This document shows positions 41,963 through 50,531 of a stretch of 64,000 bases of DNA, piece by piece. Source of the stretch: Methyloligella solikamskensis (lineage in GTDB: Bacteria; Pseudomonadota; Alphaproteobacteria; Rhizobiales; Methyloligellaceae). The notes below the pieces were generated by a model. The model ran no database searches. It saw nothing but the letters and a program-made list of their open reading frames with translations, and was not told the DNA's origin. The stretch covers positions 868,001-932,000 of the forward strand of contig NZ_JBHTJO010000001.1 in NCBI RefSeq assembly GCF_042676065.1. Reading direction: 5' to 3'. A program made the translations under genes and the position numbers. Numbering within the stretch: position 1 is the first letter of the stretch; every line of letters begins with the position of its first letter.

Positions 41963-42487
41963 TTAGCTCGCCGGTTCTTCGGCGGCAAACAGGGTCGAGA
42001 GCTTGGCAGAAGCCGTTGCGAAGAGCGTGCCAATAAACATCGACACTGTCACCACGACGAGCGCGTTGGAGAAACTCGGCGACAGCATCGCCTTGTAGGT
42101 GAAGGCGTCCGGCGTCTGGCCGAGATAGGCGAAGGTCGTCGCATATCCCAGCGTCACGGCCGGGACGGAAGAGAAGAGCGGGATTTTCGAGGCCATAATG
42201 TAGAGCACGACGCTGATGAGCACGAGGCCGCCGGCCCAGATCGGCGTGGCCAGCCCGGCAAAGGGGTTGGCCAAAATCAGCAGCCCCACCAGCCATGCGA
42301 CGAAAACGCCGAAGGTGTTGGAGCCGATATTGAGCTTGATGGCTGCGTTATCTCCACCGACCGCGAAGTAAGAGGCCCAAGCAACGAAGGCCGCCCAGAT
42401 AAGAAGGGTGCCCACTTGGAGAAAGAGCGCAGTTGCGATGCCGCCGAGGATTCCGACGCCCAACGCTGTTGCCAATGGCTGTTTCAT
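41963..42487 (-). CDS. DUF1097 inner-membrane protein
   Basis: A 174-residue protein with about five TM segments, e.g. TALGVGILGGIATALFLQVG and FGVFVAWLVGLLILANP. This matches the DUF1097 family, whose function is not known; uptake of a small solute is plausible. ATG 42487 is preceded by CAGGGAAA. It is divergent from the GS-like gene across an AT-rich control region and is followed by the isochorismatase-type hydrolase, so the two may be paired. Confidence 0.8.
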   Translation of the reverse strand: MKQPLATALGVGILGGIATALFLQVGTLLIWAAFVAWASYFAVGGDNAAIKLNIGSNTFGVFVAWLVGLLILANPFAGLATPIWAGGLVLISVVLYIMASKIPLFSSVPAVTLGYATTFAYLGQTPDAFTYKAMLSPSFSNALVVVTVSMFIGTLFATASAKLSTLFAAEEPAS

Positions 42488-42555
42488 AGTTTTTCCCTGA
42501 CGTGATAAAAAGCCTCTCGGAGCCATCATCGTTCGAAATTTCTCGTTCAGTGTCA

Positions 42556-42579
42556 ATTTTTATTCTTGACGATAAAAAT
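42556..42579. promoter_or_regulatory. AT-rich dyad, candidate XRE-cupin operator with divergent promoters
   Basis: A perfect 8-bp inverted repeat ATTTTTAT-N8-ATAAAAAT. A plus-strand TTGACG (42566-42571) lies in its centre and a minus-strand TTGACA (42550-42555) abuts it. A related sequence TGACGTGATAAAAA lies near 42499-42512 in the DUF1097 leader. It stands between DUF1097 (minus) and the GS-like operon (plus). The regulator at 45786 is the likely ligand. Confidence 0.5.
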
Positions 42580-42661
42580 ATGGTGTGGAGTTAAATGAAG
42601 TAAGTTCGCCGCTCTCACGGCGGTTCGAGCTCCCGTCAATGAAGAAACTCAGAGGAAGACT

Positions 42662-44113
42662 ATGGGACTGAACGGTGACTCTTATATCGAGCGGCATGGG
42701 CTATGGACCGATGACCAACACAAGCGCGCCGAGGAGATTTGCGAACAGATAGAGCGCGACGGACTCAAAACGGTCCGGCTGGGTTGGGGCGACCAGCACG
42801 GCATCGTGCGGGGCAAGACGATCAGCGCCGCGCAATTCATGGACTCCCTGAAAAGCGGTAAGGATTTCCAGCTCGTCACGGCGATCTTCGACACCACGAA
42901 CCATCCGATCGTGCCGCCGTTCGGCGCTTCGAACGATCTCAACATCCCGGAGATGATCGGTCTTCCTGACGGTATCCTGGTTCCCGATCCTTTCACCTTC
43001 CGGGTGCTGCCCTGGGTGAAGGATACGGCCTGGTGCCTGAGCGACGCCTATTTCGCCAGCGGCAATCCTTGCCCCCTCTCGACCCGCCAATTGCTGCGTT
43101 CGCAGGTGGAGAAGCTTGCGGCGATGGATTTCGGGATGAAGGTCGGGCTTGAGTTCGAGTTCTACGTGTTCCGGATGCTCGATCCGATGCTCTCCCCGGA
43201 GGACAGCGGCTATCCGCCCACCCCGCCGGAGGTGGAGATGATCTCCCACGGCTATCAGTATCTCACCGAGAACCGGGGCGACGAGGTCGAGGGGATCATG
43301 TCGTATCTGCAGGAAAGCCTGGAGCAGGTTGGGCTGCCTATCTCGACCATCGAAGACGAGTGGGGGCCGGGGCAATGCGAGGTGACATTCGATCCGCTGC
43401 CGCCAGTGGAAGCGGCCGATGCGGCGCTGCTATTTCGCTCCGCCGTCAAGCAGCTCTGCCGCCGTCAAGGCTTCCATGCGAGCTTCATGGCACGTCCCAA
43501 GGTGCCCAACGTGTTCCCCAGCGGCTGGCATATGCACCAATCGCTGACCAACCTATCGGACGGCTCCAACGCCTTTATGGCGGAGTCCGGCGACGATCCG
43601 CTTTCGGACGTTGGCATGCAGTATCTCGGTGGTCTGCTGGCGCATGCCTCGGGCACGTCGGTCCTCACCACGCCGACCATCAACGGCTACAAACGTCAGA
43701 TGCCCGATAGCTTCGCACCGTCAAAGGCAGCCTGGGCGCGGGAGAACCGCGGCGCCATGTTGCGGGTCATCGGACGGCCTGGCGATCCGGCCTCGCGCAT
43801 CGAGAACCGCATCGGCGAGCCAACCGCCAATCCTTATCTCTATATCGCATCGCAGATCATCGCGGGGCGTTCGGGGATCGAGACAAAGGCCGATCCGGGC
43901 GAGCCGGCGATCGCCGCCTATCTATCGGACCGTCCCGATCTGCCGTCCAATCTGATCAAGGCGGTGGAAGGCTTCAAGGCGAGCGAGACCATGAAGGCGG
44001 AGCTCGGCGAGACGTTCCACAACTACTACGTCATGCTGAAGGAGTTCGAGATCAACCGCTTCATGTCCGAAGTCACCGATTGGGAGCAGAATGAATATTT
44101 CGAGATGTACTGA
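42662..44113 (+). CDS. Glutamine-synthetase-like ligase (gamma-glutamyl-amide synthetase type)
   Basis: A 483-residue GS-fold enzyme. The metal-binding E-x-E is in GLEFEFYVF, the second Glu cluster in WGPGQCEVTF, the HMHQSL histidine region is present, and a substrate/ATP block RIENRIGEPTANPYLY follows. The lengths and N-terminus (RLGWGDQHGIVRGK) differ from true GlnA, and the adenylylation-site region is not recognisable. Such paralogues (PuuA, GMAS, GlnT) join glutamate to an amine. With the amidotransferase and XRE-cupin regulator downstream, a PuuA-like role is inferred; the amine is unknown. ATG 42662 follows AGAGGAAG. Confidence 0.87.
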   Translation: MGLNGDSYIERHGLWTDDQHKRAEEICEQIERDGLKTVRLGWGDQHGIVRGKTISAAQFMDSLKSGKDFQLVTAIFDTTNHPIVPPFGASNDLNIPEMIGLPDGILVPDPFTFRVLPWVKDTAWCLSDAYFASGNPCPLSTRQLLRSQVEKLAAMDFGMKVGLEFEFYVFRMLDPMLSPEDSGYPPTPPEVEMISHGYQYLTENRGDEVEGIMSYLQESLEQVGLPISTIEDEWGPGQCEVTFDPLPPVEAADAALLFRSAVKQLCRRQGFHASFMARPKVPNVFPSGWHMHQSLTNLSDGSNAFMAESGDDPLSDVGMQYLGGLLAHASGTSVLTTPTINGYKRQMPDSFAPSKAAWARENRGAMLRVIGRPGDPASRIENRIGEPTANPYLYIASQIIAGRSGIETKADPGEPAIAAYLSDRPDLPSNLIKAVEGFKASETMKAELGETFHNYYVMLKEFEINRFMSEVTDWEQNEYFEMY

Positions 44114-44155
44114 GCTAATGCCGAGCGTGCTGACCGCCGGGATCGGACTCCTATC

Positions 44156-45103
44156 ATGCGAATAGGGGCGGCTCAGCTTCGGCCGCGCTGGCTCGACAAG
44201 GCTGGCACGGTGCGGAAGGTCATCGAGGCGATAGGACAGGCGGCTGCGCAAGATGTGCAGTTGCTTGCCTTCCCCGAAGCCTTCTTGAGCGGCTATCCCT
44301 TCTGGCTGTGCCGGACAAATGCAGCGGCCTTCGACGAGCCCTTGCAGAAGCAGGCCTACGCCCAGTTTCTCGATGCTGCGGTCGAGGTACCCTCTGCGGA
44401 GATTGCCCAGATCGTCGAGACGTGCCGGGATCACAAGGTCTCGATCTTTCTCGGCGCCAACGAACGGGGCAGCCAGATCGGCCGCGGCTCGATCTATTGC
44501 GCGATGATCGCGATCGATGCGGAGAGCGGGGTCCGGGGCGTGCACCGAAAGCTGGTTCCGACCTTCGATGAGCGTCTTTGCTGGTCACCGGGCGACGGCA
44601 ACGGGATGAAGGCGCATGCGTTCGATGGCGTCCGCGTCGGTGCGCTGAATTGCTGGGAAAACTGGATGCCGTTTCCGCGCTTCGCGATGTATGCCAGCGG
44701 CGAGGACGTTCATATTGCGGCCTGGCCCGGCAACGCCGCCGTGGCGGGCGTCGCGCCGCAATTCATCGCGCGCGAAGGCCGCGTCTATGTCGTGAGTGTG
44801 ATGGGTCTCCTTTCGCTTGCCGATATTCCGGACGATTTCGCATTGAAGCCGGAGCTTGCTGCGCAAGATGAGACGGACTTCTTCACCGGCGGGACGGTTA
44901 TCGTCGCTCCGACTGGAGAGCTGATTGCCGAAGCAGCGAGCGGGGAGGAGACCATCGTCACGGCCGAGATCGATCTGGCGGCGGTCCGTGGAGAGCGGCA
45001 GAACTTCGATGTATCGGGACATTACAACCGCCCGGACGTTTTCGATTTCTCCGTGTCGAGACGCCGTCCGGGTCCGGTGGATCAGGCTGACGACGAGAAC
45101 TGA
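44156..45103 (+). CDS. Nitrilase-family carbon-nitrogen hydrolase
   Basis: A 315-residue nitrilase-superfamily enzyme with the Glu-Lys-Cys triad: E41 in LLAFPEAFLSGYPFW, K132 in GVHRKLVPTFDER and C166 in GALNCWENWMP. The CWEN context is that of true nitrilases rather than amidases. It would hydrolyse a nitrile to a carboxylate and ammonia. It lies 42 bases after the GS-like gene and 15 before the amidotransferase, apparently in one operon. Confidence 0.88.
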   Translation: MRIGAAQLRPRWLDKAGTVRKVIEAIGQAAAQDVQLLAFPEAFLSGYPFWLCRTNAAAFDEPLQKQAYAQFLDAAVEVPSAEIAQIVETCRDHKVSIFLGANERGSQIGRGSIYCAMIAIDAESGVRGVHRKLVPTFDERLCWSPGDGNGMKAHAFDGVRVGALNCWENWMPFPRFAMYASGEDVHIAAWPGNAAVAGVAPQFIAREGRVYVVSVMGLLSLADIPDDFALKPELAAQDETDFFTGGTVIVAPTGELIAEAASGEETIVTAEIDLAAVRGERQNFDVSGHYNRPDVFDFSVSRRRPGPVDQADDEN

Positions 45104-45118
45104 GTTTTAGGGAGCGGA

Positions 45119-45799
45119 ATGAAAACACTGGTGCTGCAGAACTCCGAGTTGGCCGGGCTCGGGATCTTTCAGGAGATGATGGAAACCACCCATGCGCTTT
45201 CGGTGGATACGGTCGATGCGCAAACCGTGCCCTTCGCGGAGATCAATAGCGACCAATACGATCTCGTGGTGACGCTCGGCGCGCCGGAGGGCGTCTATCA
45301 GAAGGAGCATGGCTGGATCGCGGAACAGCGAGATTTCGTCCGCAAGCTGCTGGACGAGGGCAAGCCGCTGATCGGCATCTGCTTCGGCGGTCAGATCATT
45401 GCTTCCGCACTGGGGTCGGATGTGCGGCCCATGACACGCGGACTGACCCGGGGGTGGATCGAGAACGATGTGGCGGTGGACGAGACCTGGAAGGGACCGT
45501 GGTACCGTTGGCACAAGGACATGTTCGACTTTCCCAAGGGTGCCACGGTGCTTGCTGCGGATACCGACATCCCGCAGGCGTTCCAGTACGGCAATGCGGT
45601 CGGTCTGCAGTTCCACCCCGAGGTCGACGAGGGGATCATCGAATCCTGGGTCAAAAGTCAATCTGGCGATATCGAGTCGCTGGACGAAGAGGGTGCGCTG
45701 TTTCTGGCGGACTCGAAGGCAGGGGTGGGTCACGCAAGAGAGAGGACCGAAGCCTTGCTGGACAACCTGTTGAAGAGGGTGCTGCGTGGCAGAGGATAG
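45119..45799 (+). CDS. Class-I glutamine amidotransferase-like hydrolase
   Basis: A 226-residue GATase1 domain with nucleophile C88 in IGICFGGQIIA and H166/E168 in LQFHPEVDEG. It stands alone without a synthetase partner, as in PuuD-type gamma-glutamyl hydrolases or GMP-synthase-like amidotransferases. In this operon it may release glutamate from a gamma-glutamylated product. It overlaps the regulator gene by 14 bases. Confidence 0.86.
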   Translation: MKTLVLQNSELAGLGIFQEMMETTHALSVDTVDAQTVPFAEINSDQYDLVVTLGAPEGVYQKEHGWIAEQRDFVRKLLDEGKPLIGICFGGQIIASALGSDVRPMTRGLTRGWIENDVAVDETWKGPWYRWHKDMFDFPKGATVLAADTDIPQAFQYGNAVGLQFHPEVDEGIIESWVKSQSGDIESLDEEGALFLADSKAGVGHARERTEALLDNLLKRVLRGRG

Positions 45800-46409
45800 C
45801 AATTCAAACGGGGCCCAGGAGCCGGAGGAGCGGATGATCGGTCAGGAGATCAAGCGCCGCCGCCAGGCCAAGGGGTGGACGCTGGACGATCTCAGTCAGC
45901 GCAGCGGTGTCTCTATCGCGGCGATCTCAAAGATCGAGAAAGGCCAGTCCAACCCGTCTTTCGACACCATCCTCCGCATCACCCGGCCGCTGCAGGTCAA
46001 TTTCGTGGAGATGATGGAGGGACCGGCGACGACCGCACCGACGGCGCGGCTGATCTCCACGCTCGCCGGAGAAGCCGAACTCCACCAGACCGATCACTAC
46101 GATTACGAAGTGCATTCGGCTTCCCTGAAGCACAAGGTGATGGTGCCGCTGAAGATGCGGATCCACGGCCGCACCCCCCCGCCGCGCGAAGAATGGAGCA
46201 TCCACGACGGGGAAGAATTCATCTACGTGCTGAAGGGCGTGCTGGTGTTCCACACCGAGCATTACGCGCCGCTCACTCTCAAGGAAGGCGAGAGCTGCTA
46301 CCTCGACAGCACGATGCCCCATGCCTTTGCGAGCGGTACGGACGGCCCCGCCGAAGTGCTGTCGATTTGTCTTTCGATCCAGCCTTTCGAGAGCAAACGC
46401 GGGGGCTGA
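45786..46409 (+). CDS. XRE-family regulator with cupin domain (PuuR-like)
   Basis: A 207-residue regulator: HTH (residues ~17-72) with RRRQAKGWTLDDLSQRSGV and ISKIEKGQSNPSFDTI, then a cupin (about 120-200) with the HDGEEFIYVLKG and MPHAF sheets. Related HTH-cupin proteins (PuuR) sense polyamines or other amines through the cupin. GTG 45786 lies inside the amidotransferase end. It probably controls the operon from 42662 and the divergent DUF1097 gene through the AT-rich dyad at 42556. Confidence 0.87.
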   Translation: MAEDSNSNGAQEPEERMIGQEIKRRRQAKGWTLDDLSQRSGVSIAAISKIEKGQSNPSFDTILRITRPLQVNFVEMMEGPATTAPTARLISTLAGEAELHQTDHYDYEVHSASLKHKVMVPLKMRIHGRTPPPREEWSIHDGEEFIYVLKGVLVFHTEHYAPLTLKEGESCYLDSTMPHAFASGTDGPAEVLSICLSIQPFESKRGG

Positions 46410-46519
46410 AGTCCTTGATACGTGACGTCCGGCAAACGGTTTCTTGAAGGTTCTCTGGTTTGGGTGGCGGTCATATTCGCTGCCGCCGCAGCAGGACTAA
46501 GACTTCAGGGAGCGCTCAT

Positions 46520-47626
46520 ATGTGCACATCGCTCAACTACACGGACGCCACTGGCAAATGCTATTTCGGGCGCACGCTGGAGATGACCGTCGACCTGCCG
46601 TATCAGGCGGCTCATTTCCCGGTGGGCGCGTCCTTCACGTCGGAGATGGAGGGGCATCCCGCGCTGACCTACGAGGCGAAGCACGGATTCCTGGCCATCA
46701 CCATGCCGGACCGGGTGCCGACGGCAGACGCGCCGATCGGTCTTGCCGATCTCAAGGCATTGGAGGGGCTCAACGATCAGGGGCTGACCTTCAGTCTGCT
46801 CTCCTATCCCAATGCCAGCGGCGCGCAGCAAGCGGTCGACGTCACCCGCGCGGTGCTTTCGGCGTCGGATCTCGGAAGCTGGGCGCTTGCGCAGTTCGCC
46901 AGTGTGGCGGAGGTGAAAGCCGCGTTAGGGGAGCAGCCCGTGATGCTGCAAGCGCTTGCGATCCTGGGCGGTATCGAGTCGCCGTTCCATTATGTGGTGC
47001 ACGACGCCTCCGGCGCGTCCGTCGTGATCGAGTTCAATCGGGGACAAATGTCGGTGCACGACAATCCGGTGGGCGTGATGACCAACGGGCCGGAATTCAC
47101 CTGGCATCTGACCAATCTCGACAACTACACCTTCCTGAGCAATGTCGATCAGTCCGCCGCGACGTTCGGAAGCTATCAGGCGACGCAGCCGGATTCCGGG
47201 ATCGCGACGGCAGGGCTGCCCGCATCGAATACTTCTGTGGGCCGCTTCGTGCGAGCGGTCTACTACGCGCAGTTCGCCGAGAAGGTGTCGGACCCCGATC
47301 AGGCCGTTCAGACGCTTGCCCATGTGATGAACAATTTTGACCGGCCGCGGGGTATCACCATCGATTATCCGCGAGACGGCGGCGGGCAGCTCGAGGTCGC
47401 CGGCCTCGATCAGGGGAGCGGCGAGGCGTATGCCACGGAGTTCACCTGCTGGACGAATTTGTCGGATTTAACCCGCAAGCTGTTCTTCGTCCGCGACTAT
47501 CATGGGATGAACTACACGAAGTTCGATCTCACGACGCTTGCTGCGCTGAAGCAGCCGAAAGTGGTGCCGCTGGCGAAGCTCTCGGCGCTTCCCGATGACG
47601 CGACCGAGGCGTTGCTCGCTGCTTAG
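46520..47626 (+). CDS. Choloylglycine-hydrolase/penicillin-V-acylase-type amide hydrolase
   Basis: A 368-residue Ntn hydrolase. The ATG at 46520 puts cysteine at position 2 (MCTSLNYTD), the autoprocessed N-terminal nucleophile of this family; that decides the start over earlier in-frame codons. Other hallmarks are GRTLEMTVDLP, LNDQGLTFSLL and VMTNGPEFTWHLTN. It cleaves linear amides such as N-acyl amino acids, bile-salt amides or penicillin V; the natural substrate is unknown. It lacks a clear signal peptide, so it is probably cytoplasmic. It lies 110 bases after the XRE-cupin gene. Confidence 0.87.
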   Translation: MCTSLNYTDATGKCYFGRTLEMTVDLPYQAAHFPVGASFTSEMEGHPALTYEAKHGFLAITMPDRVPTADAPIGLADLKALEGLNDQGLTFSLLSYPNASGAQQAVDVTRAVLSASDLGSWALAQFASVAEVKAALGEQPVMLQALAILGGIESPFHYVVHDASGASVVIEFNRGQMSVHDNPVGVMTNGPEFTWHLTNLDNYTFLSNVDQSAATFGSYQATQPDSGIATAGLPASNTSVGRFVRAVYYAQFAEKVSDPDQAVQTLAHVMNNFDRPRGITIDYPRDGGGQLEVAGLDQGSGEAYATEFTCWTNLSDLTRKLFFVRDYHGMNYTKFDLTTLAALKQPKVVPLAKLSALPDDATEALLAA

Positions 47627-47683
47627 GTCCTACGCGCCTGGCATTCGGTTTTTTGCCGGCCGGATCGCGTCTCCGAGCCCAGC

Positions 47684-47905
47684 TCACTCTGCGCTCGGGC
47701 TCTGACGGTGCTTCTTCTTGAAGAGCCGACGTCGGTCCTGATCCTCATCCTCTGGTGGATGCCATTTGCCGTTCTGATAGTAGCCGTCGTCGAGGTCGGT
47801 GCCGTCGTCATCCATTCCCATGGCGAAGCTCTGGGACGGGTGGATGGCCAGGCAACCGGCGGCCAGGAGCAGGGCGAAGACAATGGTGCGAGTGTGGGCT
47901 GACAT
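47684..47905 (-). CDS. Small exported protein of unknown function
   Basis: A 73-residue protein with a signal peptide (TIVFALLLAAGCLAIHPSQSFA, cut before MGMDDD). The mature ~44 residues begin acidic (MDDDGTDLDD), contain YYQNGKWHPPEDED and end basic (RRRLFKKKHRQ). ATG 47905 has GAAGGAGA upstream. It is not in an operon. No family is recognised. The charge-split mature part might bind a metal or the envelope. Confidence 0.6.
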   Translation of the reverse strand: MSAHTRTIVFALLLAAGCLAIHPSQSFAMGMDDDGTDLDDGYYQNGKWHPPEDEDQDRRRLFKKKHRQSPSAE

Positions 47906-48063
47906 GGCTGCGTCTCCTTCAGCTTCAGGATAGCCAATGCGCGAGGCTATTCTCGGTTCTTGGCGCTGGCGTGTCGTTTCCGCCTATTCGAGCGCGTCGG
48001 CGATACTTGCACGCCGAGGTCACGGGGCCGAGATGACAGTTCCAGTCGGGTTGGAGTTTTAAG

Positions 48064-48861
48064 ATGAATGGCAGTGACGAACGTACTGTGGAGTGGTTTG
48101 AGAATACGCGGAGGCGATGTATCGATCACCTGCGGGCGCTACTTTCCATAAGGATCGCGCAGGATTCTATCAGATCGATTCGTGGGGATTGGGAAGAGCG
48201 CAATATCGTAACGCAAGCGGCTCTTCACTCAGCCTGTGTGATTGCCTACAGCCGACCTTTTGTAGGCGCGAGATCCAAAGCCGGGAATCTCTTCTACGGG
48301 ATCAGCAAACTACGGAAGGCCGAAGGCTTCGATGTTGATCTCCACCGGCACCTGTTGGAGCTTAGAAACAAAATCATTGCCCACAGTGACTACGATATTT
48401 TTCCGTCAACGATGTTCACCGAAACAGTCGGTGATGAGAAGTTGCCGGTACAGCTCGGCATCAATGTAAAAGCTATGATGGGGATAGAAGATAGGACGCT
48501 TGCCACACGTTATGAAAGCCATATTGGCGCATGTGCTCTCGCTATCGAGAGCGAATTGAATTCGGATTGTGGTGAGCTAGTGGCTGCTATTTTGGAGCAT
48601 CCGGAGACATTCGCGGAAACCCACAATATAGCAGAGCACAGCAGAGAATTGCCGAGCGCAGAAGAGTTTGCGGACCTACCTCCACCGGAAGGACCAGCGG
48701 CGCAGGTGGAGAATCCGCCTTTTGAAGAAGGGCTAGCCGGCTATCGTTACTCAGCCTTACGGCATCAGGTTCCTCTCCTGAAGAGCGGGAAATACAAGAT
48801 AACCGTTGATGGCAAAGAAGCTGAGATAGAGTTTTCTATTGGTCGGGATAGCCAGGATTAG
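48064..48861 (+). CDS. Hypothetical protein with HEPN-like RNKIIAH motif
   Basis: A 265-residue protein. The first ~175 residues look helical and include LLELRNKIIAHSDYD, with R101-x5-H107, the R-x4-6-H pattern of HEPN nucleases. The C-terminal ~90 residues have a Pro/Glu-rich linker and a small beta region (KSGKYKITVDGKEAEIEF). The gene is visibly AT-richer than its neighbours, with codons rare elsewhere here, suggesting recent transfer. A GGAG lies before ATG 48064. HEPN proteins are often defence or toxin RNases, but no partner antitoxin gene adjoins it; a non-catalytic role is possible. Confidence 0.65.
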   Translation: MNGSDERTVEWFENTRRRCIDHLRALLSIRIAQDSIRSIRGDWEERNIVTQAALHSACVIAYSRPFVGARSKAGNLFYGISKLRKAEGFDVDLHRHLLELRNKIIAHSDYDIFPSTMFTETVGDEKLPVQLGINVKAMMGIEDRTLATRYESHIGACALAIESELNSDCGELVAAILEHPETFAETHNIAEHSRELPSAEEFADLPPPEGPAAQVENPPFEEGLAGYRYSALRHQVPLLKSGKYKITVDGKEAEIEFSIGRDSQD

Positions 48862-48872
48862 GTCCTTCGACC

Positions 48873-50426
48873 CTACCCCATCCGCTCCATGAGGTGATCG
48901 CCGACGCGCATGGCGTTGGCGATGGCCGTCAGGGACGGGTTCACCGCGCCGATGGAGCAGAAGAAGCTGGTGTCGACGACGTAGAGATTGTCCAGCTCGT
49001 GGGCCTTGTTGTTGGTATCGAGCACGGAGGATTTCGGATCGGTGCCGAAACGGCAGGTGCCCGCCTGGTGGGCGCAGCCGGCGATGGGGATGTCGGTCTT
49101 CATATAATAGTGGTGCGGGATCAGGTGATCCGGATGCATGCCGATGGAGCCGAGCATGGATTTCAGCTTGTCGTAGAGCTTCTGGCGCGGGACCTGATTG
49201 TTGGGCGTGTAGCTCAGGGTCATCTTGCCCTCTCTGTCGACAGTCACGCGGTTGTCCGGGTCGGGCAGGTCTTCGGTGGTGAGCCAGAAATCCACCGCAT
49301 GCATGGCGATGTCCTGAAGCCCCTGCAGGGGGAGCGGTGCGGTGAGGATGGGTGACTGGGCGCGATACATCGGGCCTTGGGACTTGCCCATCATCTGGAT
49401 GTTGCCGACGGGATATTCGAAGCCTTCCATGCCGAAATAGAAGTCGTTTAGGGCGAGGGTCTTCTGGAACATGGTCGGGTTGGGCTGGAGCGAGAAGGCC
49501 AAGACCGCCTGGCTGTTGTGATACATGTAGTTGCGGCCGACCTGGTCGGAGCCGTTGGCGAGACCGTTGGGGTGCGCATCGTTGGCCGACATCAAGAGCA
49601 ATTTCGCGCTGTTGGCCGCGCCGCAGGACACCACCACGATATCGCTCTTGAAGGTCTGGGGCTCGCCGTCGACCTCCGCGTGGATCGTGGTCACGGTCTT
49701 GCCTGACGCGTCGGTCTCCAGCTTCGAGACATGGGCGTTGCGCTGAAGGGTGACGTTATCAAACTCCACGGCGGGCCGCACGGCGCAGACTTCGGCATCG
49801 GACTTCGCGTGCACCAGACAGGGATAACCATCACAGGTCCTGCAGCGGATGCAGTTGCTGTAGGCCATGTTGGCCTCGTTCAGCTGGATCGCGCAGGGCG
49901 CGGGGAACGGCTTGTAACCGGCCTTCTGCATGTCTTCGAAGATCTGCTCGATGCGCGGCTCTGACGAGACGGGCGGGTAGGGGTAGGGCCCGCTCGCCGG
50001 CGGCTCGGTCGGGTCGGTGCCGCGCTCCCCATGGACGAAATACATGGCCTCGGCTTTGCCGTAATAAGGCTCCAGCTCCCCATACTGGATCGGCCAGGCG
50101 GGCGAGATGCCGTCGTAATGCTGCACCTCCTGGAAGTCACGCTCGCGCAGGCGATAGAGTGCCGCGCCGTACATCTTGGTGGCGCCGCCGACGAAGTAAT
50201 GCACTTGGGGCTGGAAGGCTTTGCCGTCCCGGTCGTACCAGGTGTCTTCGGTGATGTAGCGGTTGTCCTCGAACACCACGGCCGGGTCCCAGTTGCCGGC
50301 CTCCCGGGGGAGCCAGTCGCCCCGTTCCAGGATCAGGATGCTCTTGCCCGACGGGGCGAGGTGGCGGGCGAGCGTACCGCCGCCGGCGCCCGATCCGATG
50401 ATGATGACGTCGTAGTGCTTTGCCAT
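48873..50426 (-). CDS. GMC-family FAD oxidoreductase with cysteine cluster
   Basis: A 517-residue glucose-methanol-choline oxidoreductase. FAD site VIIIGSGAGGGTLARHLA, GGATKMYGAAL, and the C-terminal NPSLTAIANAMRVGDHL are standard. Residues C192, C195, C198 and C203 (CIRCRTCDGYPC) form an unusual cysteine cluster that could bind an Fe-S centre, as in some membrane-linked sugar dehydrogenases. No Tat or Sec signal is seen at the start chosen (ATG 50426), so it should be cytoplasmic unless a partner exports it. With the SDR, epimerase and lactonase it suggests sugar or polyol oxidation. Confidence 0.88.
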   Translation of the reverse strand: MAKHYDVIIIGSGAGGGTLARHLAPSGKSILILERGDWLPREAGNWDPAVVFEDNRYITEDTWYDRDGKAFQPQVHYFVGGATKMYGAALYRLRERDFQEVQHYDGISPAWPIQYGELEPYYGKAEAMYFVHGERGTDPTEPPASGPYPYPPVSSEPRIEQIFEDMQKAGYKPFPAPCAIQLNEANMAYSNCIRCRTCDGYPCLVHAKSDAEVCAVRPAVEFDNVTLQRNAHVSKLETDASGKTVTTIHAEVDGEPQTFKSDIVVVSCGAANSAKLLLMSANDAHPNGLANGSDQVGRNYMYHNSQAVLAFSLQPNPTMFQKTLALNDFYFGMEGFEYPVGNIQMMGKSQGPMYRAQSPILTAPLPLQGLQDIAMHAVDFWLTTEDLPDPDNRVTVDREGKMTLSYTPNNQVPRQKLYDKLKSMLGSIGMHPDHLIPHHYYMKTDIPIAGCAHQAGTCRFGTDPKSSVLDTNNKAHELDNLYVVDTSFFCSIGAVNPSLTAIANAMRVGDHLMERMG

Positions 50427-50531
50427 GATGCGTCCCAGTTCCGATCCCAACCGTGCGATGCGGGATAGCGATTAGTCTATTTGGCGCATGACCTTGCCCG
50501 AAAACCGGTGCCCACTTTTCGGGATCATGCG

